Source: Rummeliibacillus pycnus_A
Lineage (GTDB): Bacteria > Bacillota > Bacilli > Bacillales_A > Planococcaceae
DNA length: 64,000 nt
Assembly: GCF_044359855.1 (NCBI RefSeq)
Contig: NZ_CP132291.1
Location: forward strand, 806,001 to 870,000
Reading direction: 5' to 3'
Part shown: piece by piece, positions 63,246 through 64,000 of the stretch
How positions within the stretch are numbered: the stretch's first letter is position 1
How the letters are laid out: each line of letters starts with the position of its first letter
Position numbers and translations under genes: made by a program
The notes under the pieces: model-generated
Told to the model about the DNA's origin: nothing
What the model saw: the letters and a program-made list of their open reading frames with translations, nothing else
The model's database searches: none

Positions 63246-64000
63246 CTAATTACTGTTTGAATAGCCAAAATGGTTATATGTTATATTTAAAATTTCATTT
63301 GCTGTTTTAGCCTGGTTTAAAGCTTCTTTTTGAGTCTGGCCAGTAGCAATTATATAGCCTAACGGTGCTCTATAGTCTTTTATTTCTTCAGACACTTGAT
63401 CACCTACTTTTTTAGAAATGACAATTTCTTTAATACCTGTAACTTCTCTGGCTTTATCTAAATTTGATATTTCACTAATTGTTCCTGTTTTTTCTGCAAA
63501 TAATAAACGCATAGCCCCTGAACACTTTCTTTTTGGTAAGATATCTATTTGTTGGCCACAAAATAATTTTACTGCTTCAACATAATAGTTTATCCCTTTA
63601 GTAAGTTCAATTAATTCCGGAATATGACCTCCACCATGTCTTGCAGCAATTTCGATTACTTTAGGACCGGTAGATGTTAATTTTATTTCACAATGAGAAA
63701 CACCATTCATTATTCCCACAGCTTTAATTGCACTCTTTACAGTTTGCTTTATTTTATCTTGTAATTCTGTTGGTAATTGAGATGGGGTAGTATAGCCCAT
63801 TTCAACAAAGTGAGGACCATTTGTTGTCCGATAATCACAAATGGCTAAGACTTCTGTCTCTCCATTTTTAGTTATAGAATCTACACTAAATTCATTACCA
63901 TCAACAAATTCTTCTACTAAAACAATTCCCTTTAATTCTTGATCTCTCGAGTTATACTTTGCTGCTTGAATAGTTTCCAAAGCCTTATGGGCTTCGGCCG
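63246..64000 (-). CDS. ATP-grasp ligase (partial at right edge)
   Basis: At least 250 residues of an ATP-grasp carboxylate-amine ligase; the N-terminus is beyond the window, and the frame is open to base 64000. The ATP-grasp core has VLVEEFVDGNEFSVDSI, GVSHCEIKLT and PKVIEIAARHGGGHIPEL with the metal-binding Glu and the Arg-His. A C-terminal subdomain ends ITYNHFGYSN. Members join an amino acid to a carboxylate, for instance in dipeptide or natural-product synthesis. It is the most upstream visible gene of the decaying cluster. Confidence 0.85.
   Translation of the reverse strand, partial: AEAHKALETIQAAKYNSRDQELKGIVLVEEFVDGNEFSVDSITKNGETEVLAICDYRTTNGPHFVEMGYTTPSQLPTELQDKIKQTVKSAIKAVGIMNGVSHCEIKLTSTGPKVIEIAARHGGGHIPELIELTKGINYYVEAVKLFCGQQIDILPKRKCSGAMRLLFAEKTGTISEISNLDKAREVTGIKEIVISKKVGDQVSEEIKDYRAPLGYIIATGQTQKEALNQAKTANEILNITYNHFGYSNSN

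Noticed and set aside
63246..63980. Linking the left-edge aminotransferase with the right-edge PEPM cluster as one phosphonate system
   Set aside because: They are 60 kb apart with unrelated genes between, and the aminotransferase is tied to an acyltransferase; nothing in the sequence joins them.
1..64000. CRISPR arrays, rRNA and tRNA genes
   Set aside because: No regularly spaced direct repeats, rRNA signatures or cloverleaf sequences were recognised on either strand.

Overview
The window is low-GC Firmicute DNA. It probably comes from a spore-forming member of the Planococcaceae/Lysinibacillus group. Support for this: a SleL/YaaH spore-cortex enzyme, a GerN-type antiporter, an AzlCD pair, KtrAB, TmrB, a YwaC-like alarmone synthetase, strong AAGGAGG ribosome-binding sites, frequent TTG/GTG starts, and many copies of a GC-rich palindromic interspersed repeat in AT-rich gaps. 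No rRNA, tRNA or CRISPR array was seen.

Layout. 0-9 kb: an acyltransferase operon (PlsY paralogue plus a GNAT/aminotransferase fusion that runs off the left edge), the cortex enzyme, a DUF975 protein, tmrB, a LysE exporter and a Ktr potassium transporter. 9-13 kb: an ECF41 sigma factor coupled to an FAD oxidoreductase, with a matching promoter. 13-21 kb: DegV, a CAP protein, an amidohydrolase, ctaB, proC and small genes. 21-25 kb: an arsenic-resistance operon (arsR-acr3-arsC-HesB-like-FAD oxidoreductase) with two possible ArsR operators. 25-38 kb: a dicarboxylate/amino-acid symporter, an HTH protein, an ECF sigma/anti-sigma pair, a ProP-like MFS transporter, a chemoreceptor, a membrane-anchored M1 peptidase, and a tiny holin-like toxin gene. 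38-47 kb: azlCD, a CPA2 antiporter, RodA/FtsW, small alarmone synthetase, GIY-YIG protein and several hypotheticals. 47-51 kb: a second ECF sigma/anti-sigma pair whose last codons are cut by a defective IS3-family element. 51-60 kb: a membrane Mrr-like protein, an MDR reductase, a dynamin-like GTPase, an Eis-like acetyltransferase and a frame-broken yyaL. 60-64 kb: a decaying cluster (ATP-grasp, M20 remnant, broken luciferase-like monooxygenase, intact PEP-mutase-like enzyme).

The most unusual structure is a roughly 200-bp non-coding element present in two near-full copies (46.6 and 56.5 kb) and in shorter core copies (11.95, 20.14 and 33.19 kb). One copy has split a 63-codon helix-hairpin-helix gene next to a TTTAT site. 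Its two core hairpins change by compensatory base pairs between copies, so the fold is apparently conserved. One copy of the core lies against the ribosome-binding site of the holin-like toxin gene. The element resembles an orphan IS200/IS605-type end or omega-RNA, but no transposase or TnpB gene is present here.
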